A stretch of 7,201 bases of DNA, from contig CANGVU010000060.1 in the NCBI GenBank assembly GCA_947457325.1, positions 1-7,201 on the forward strand, in the 5' to 3' direction. Positions 6,492-7,201 of this stretch are shown in pieces. The notes below the pieces were generated by a model. It worked only from the letters and a program-made list of their open reading frames with translations, ran no database searches and was not told the origin of the DNA. Each line of letters begins with the position of its first letter. Position 1 is the stretch's first letter. The DNA is from Flavobacteriales bacterium. GTDB lineage: Bacteria; Bacteroidota; Bacteroidia; Flavobacteriales_D; Sanyastnellaceae. The position numbers were made by a program, and so were the translations under genes.

Positions 6492-7201
6492 TTAAATATT
6501 CTTGGTGATCAATTTTTCTAGATTTTCTCCCATGGCATCATTGCCATGCGCAATAACTTTCCCTGTTTTATCCAATAGAATGGGGTAGGGAATGGATTCG
6601 ATGCCCCATTGATAGGTGACCAAGCTTTTCCAGCCTTTTAAGTCGCTTACATGATTAGACCAAGCCAATTTGTCTTGCGCAATAGCTTGTGTCCAAGCAT
6701 TTTTATCCGAGTCCAAAGAAACCGAGAAAACTTCAAATCCTTTGGATTTATAGGAGTTGTAAATAGAAACAACTTCAGGATTGGCCCTGCGGCAAGGTCC
6801 GCACCATGAAGCCCAACAGTCGACCAAAACCAGTTTACCTCTAAGATCAGTTAGCGAGCGGTTTTTTCCGTTGGGATCGGGTAGGCCAATATTGGACAAT
6901 TCTTGACCAACGGCAATCGCTTGATCCAATGCTTGTCTTTTGGGACCATTGATTTCTTCAGCAATGCTGTTGACATATTGTACAAAACTGTTGAAATACT
7001 CGCTTTCCGCCATGCTGGTTTTCAGAGCCTCTGCAACCTTGATAAATTGATCATTGTGCAATGTTGGATCTAAATATTGCAATGCAACCAATGCGCCGGG
7101 CTCAGTATGATTGCCGTCCAACCATTTGAGAACTTTCTTTTCTATTTGATTGCGCAAGGCCAAGTTGATTTTCTTAAAATTGGTATCTTCCTCTACCATG
7201 G
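6492..7201 (-). CDS. TlpA/ResA-like thioredoxin-fold thiol-disulfide oxidoreductase, 5' end outside window
   Basis: Residues are numbered from the first visible Met (position 7199). Residues 1-105 are mostly helical and resemble the end of the long N-terminal region seen in Bacteroidota TlpA-like proteins. Residues 106-235 form a thioredoxin-like domain: a beta strand LVLVDCWASW, the active-site WCGPC at 132-136 (Cys133, Cys136; codons near 6792-6806), and the cis-proline loop SIPYP with Pro204 followed by ILLD. Family knowledge: such proteins reduce or shuffle disulfides in the periplasm, for example on apocytochromes or secreted proteins. No signal peptide is visible and the Met at 7199 is only 2 nt from the window edge with no stop before it, so the gene almost certainly begins upstream and this Met is probably internal. 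The stop (TAA, 6494-6492) lies 2 nt before the M1 peptidase start, so the two are probably co-translated. The oxidoreductase class is secure; the substrate is unknown. Confidence 0.88.
   Translation of the reverse strand, partial: MVEEDTNFKKINLALRNQIEKKVLKWLDGNHTEPGALVALQYLDPTLHNDQFIKVAEALKTSMAESEYFNSFVQYVNSIAEEINGPKRQALDQAIAVGQELSNIGLPDPNGKNRSLTDLRGKLVLVDCWASWCGPCRRANPEVVSIYNSYKSKGFEVFSVSLDSDKNAWTQAIAQDKLAWSNHVSDLKGWKSLVTYQWGIESIPYPILLDKTGKVIAHGNDAMGENLEKLITKNI

Overview
All genes in the window read on the minus strand, so transcription runs from high to low coordinates. The organism is most likely a free-living member of the Bacteroidota, with a Flavobacteriales-like flavour that I cannot narrow further. 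The evidence is the character of the RecA protein, the near absence of Shine-Dalgarno sequences with A-rich leaders instead, a signal peptide followed by Gln on the large peptidase, a TlpA-type thioredoxin with a long helical N-terminal region, and moderate G+C. Lipid A synthesis is implied by an LpxH-like hydrolase, which fits a Gram-negative envelope.

Layout in transcription order. (1) 7201-6492: a TlpA/ResA-like periplasmic thioredoxin whose 5' end lies outside the window. (2) 6489-3388: a secreted M1-family zinc aminopeptidase of 1033 residues with a C-terminal third that looks like an outer-membrane beta barrel. (3) 3388-2654: an LpxH-like metallophosphoesterase. Genes 1 to 3 are separated by 2 nt and then overlap by 1 nt (TGATG), so they form one translationally coupled envelope operon. 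(4) After a 149-nt gap, 2504-2283 encodes a 73-residue protein with two membrane segments. (5) After a 61-nt gap, 2221-1211 encodes a complete RecA, with a candidate promoter and an inverted repeat in the gap and a strong intrinsic terminator at 1125-1154. (6) 1083-43 encodes a lipoprotein made almost entirely of TPR repeats, followed by a weak hairpin at the window edge.

The window is mostly conserved chromosomal housekeeping and envelope content. I see no mobile element, CRISPR array, tRNA or rRNA, and no sign of a new defence or biosynthetic system. The points most worth checking are the TTGTAA-N5-TTACAA operator-like site at the recA promoter, the M1 peptidase plus barrel architecture, and the GNHD (not GNRD) motif in the LpxH-like protein.
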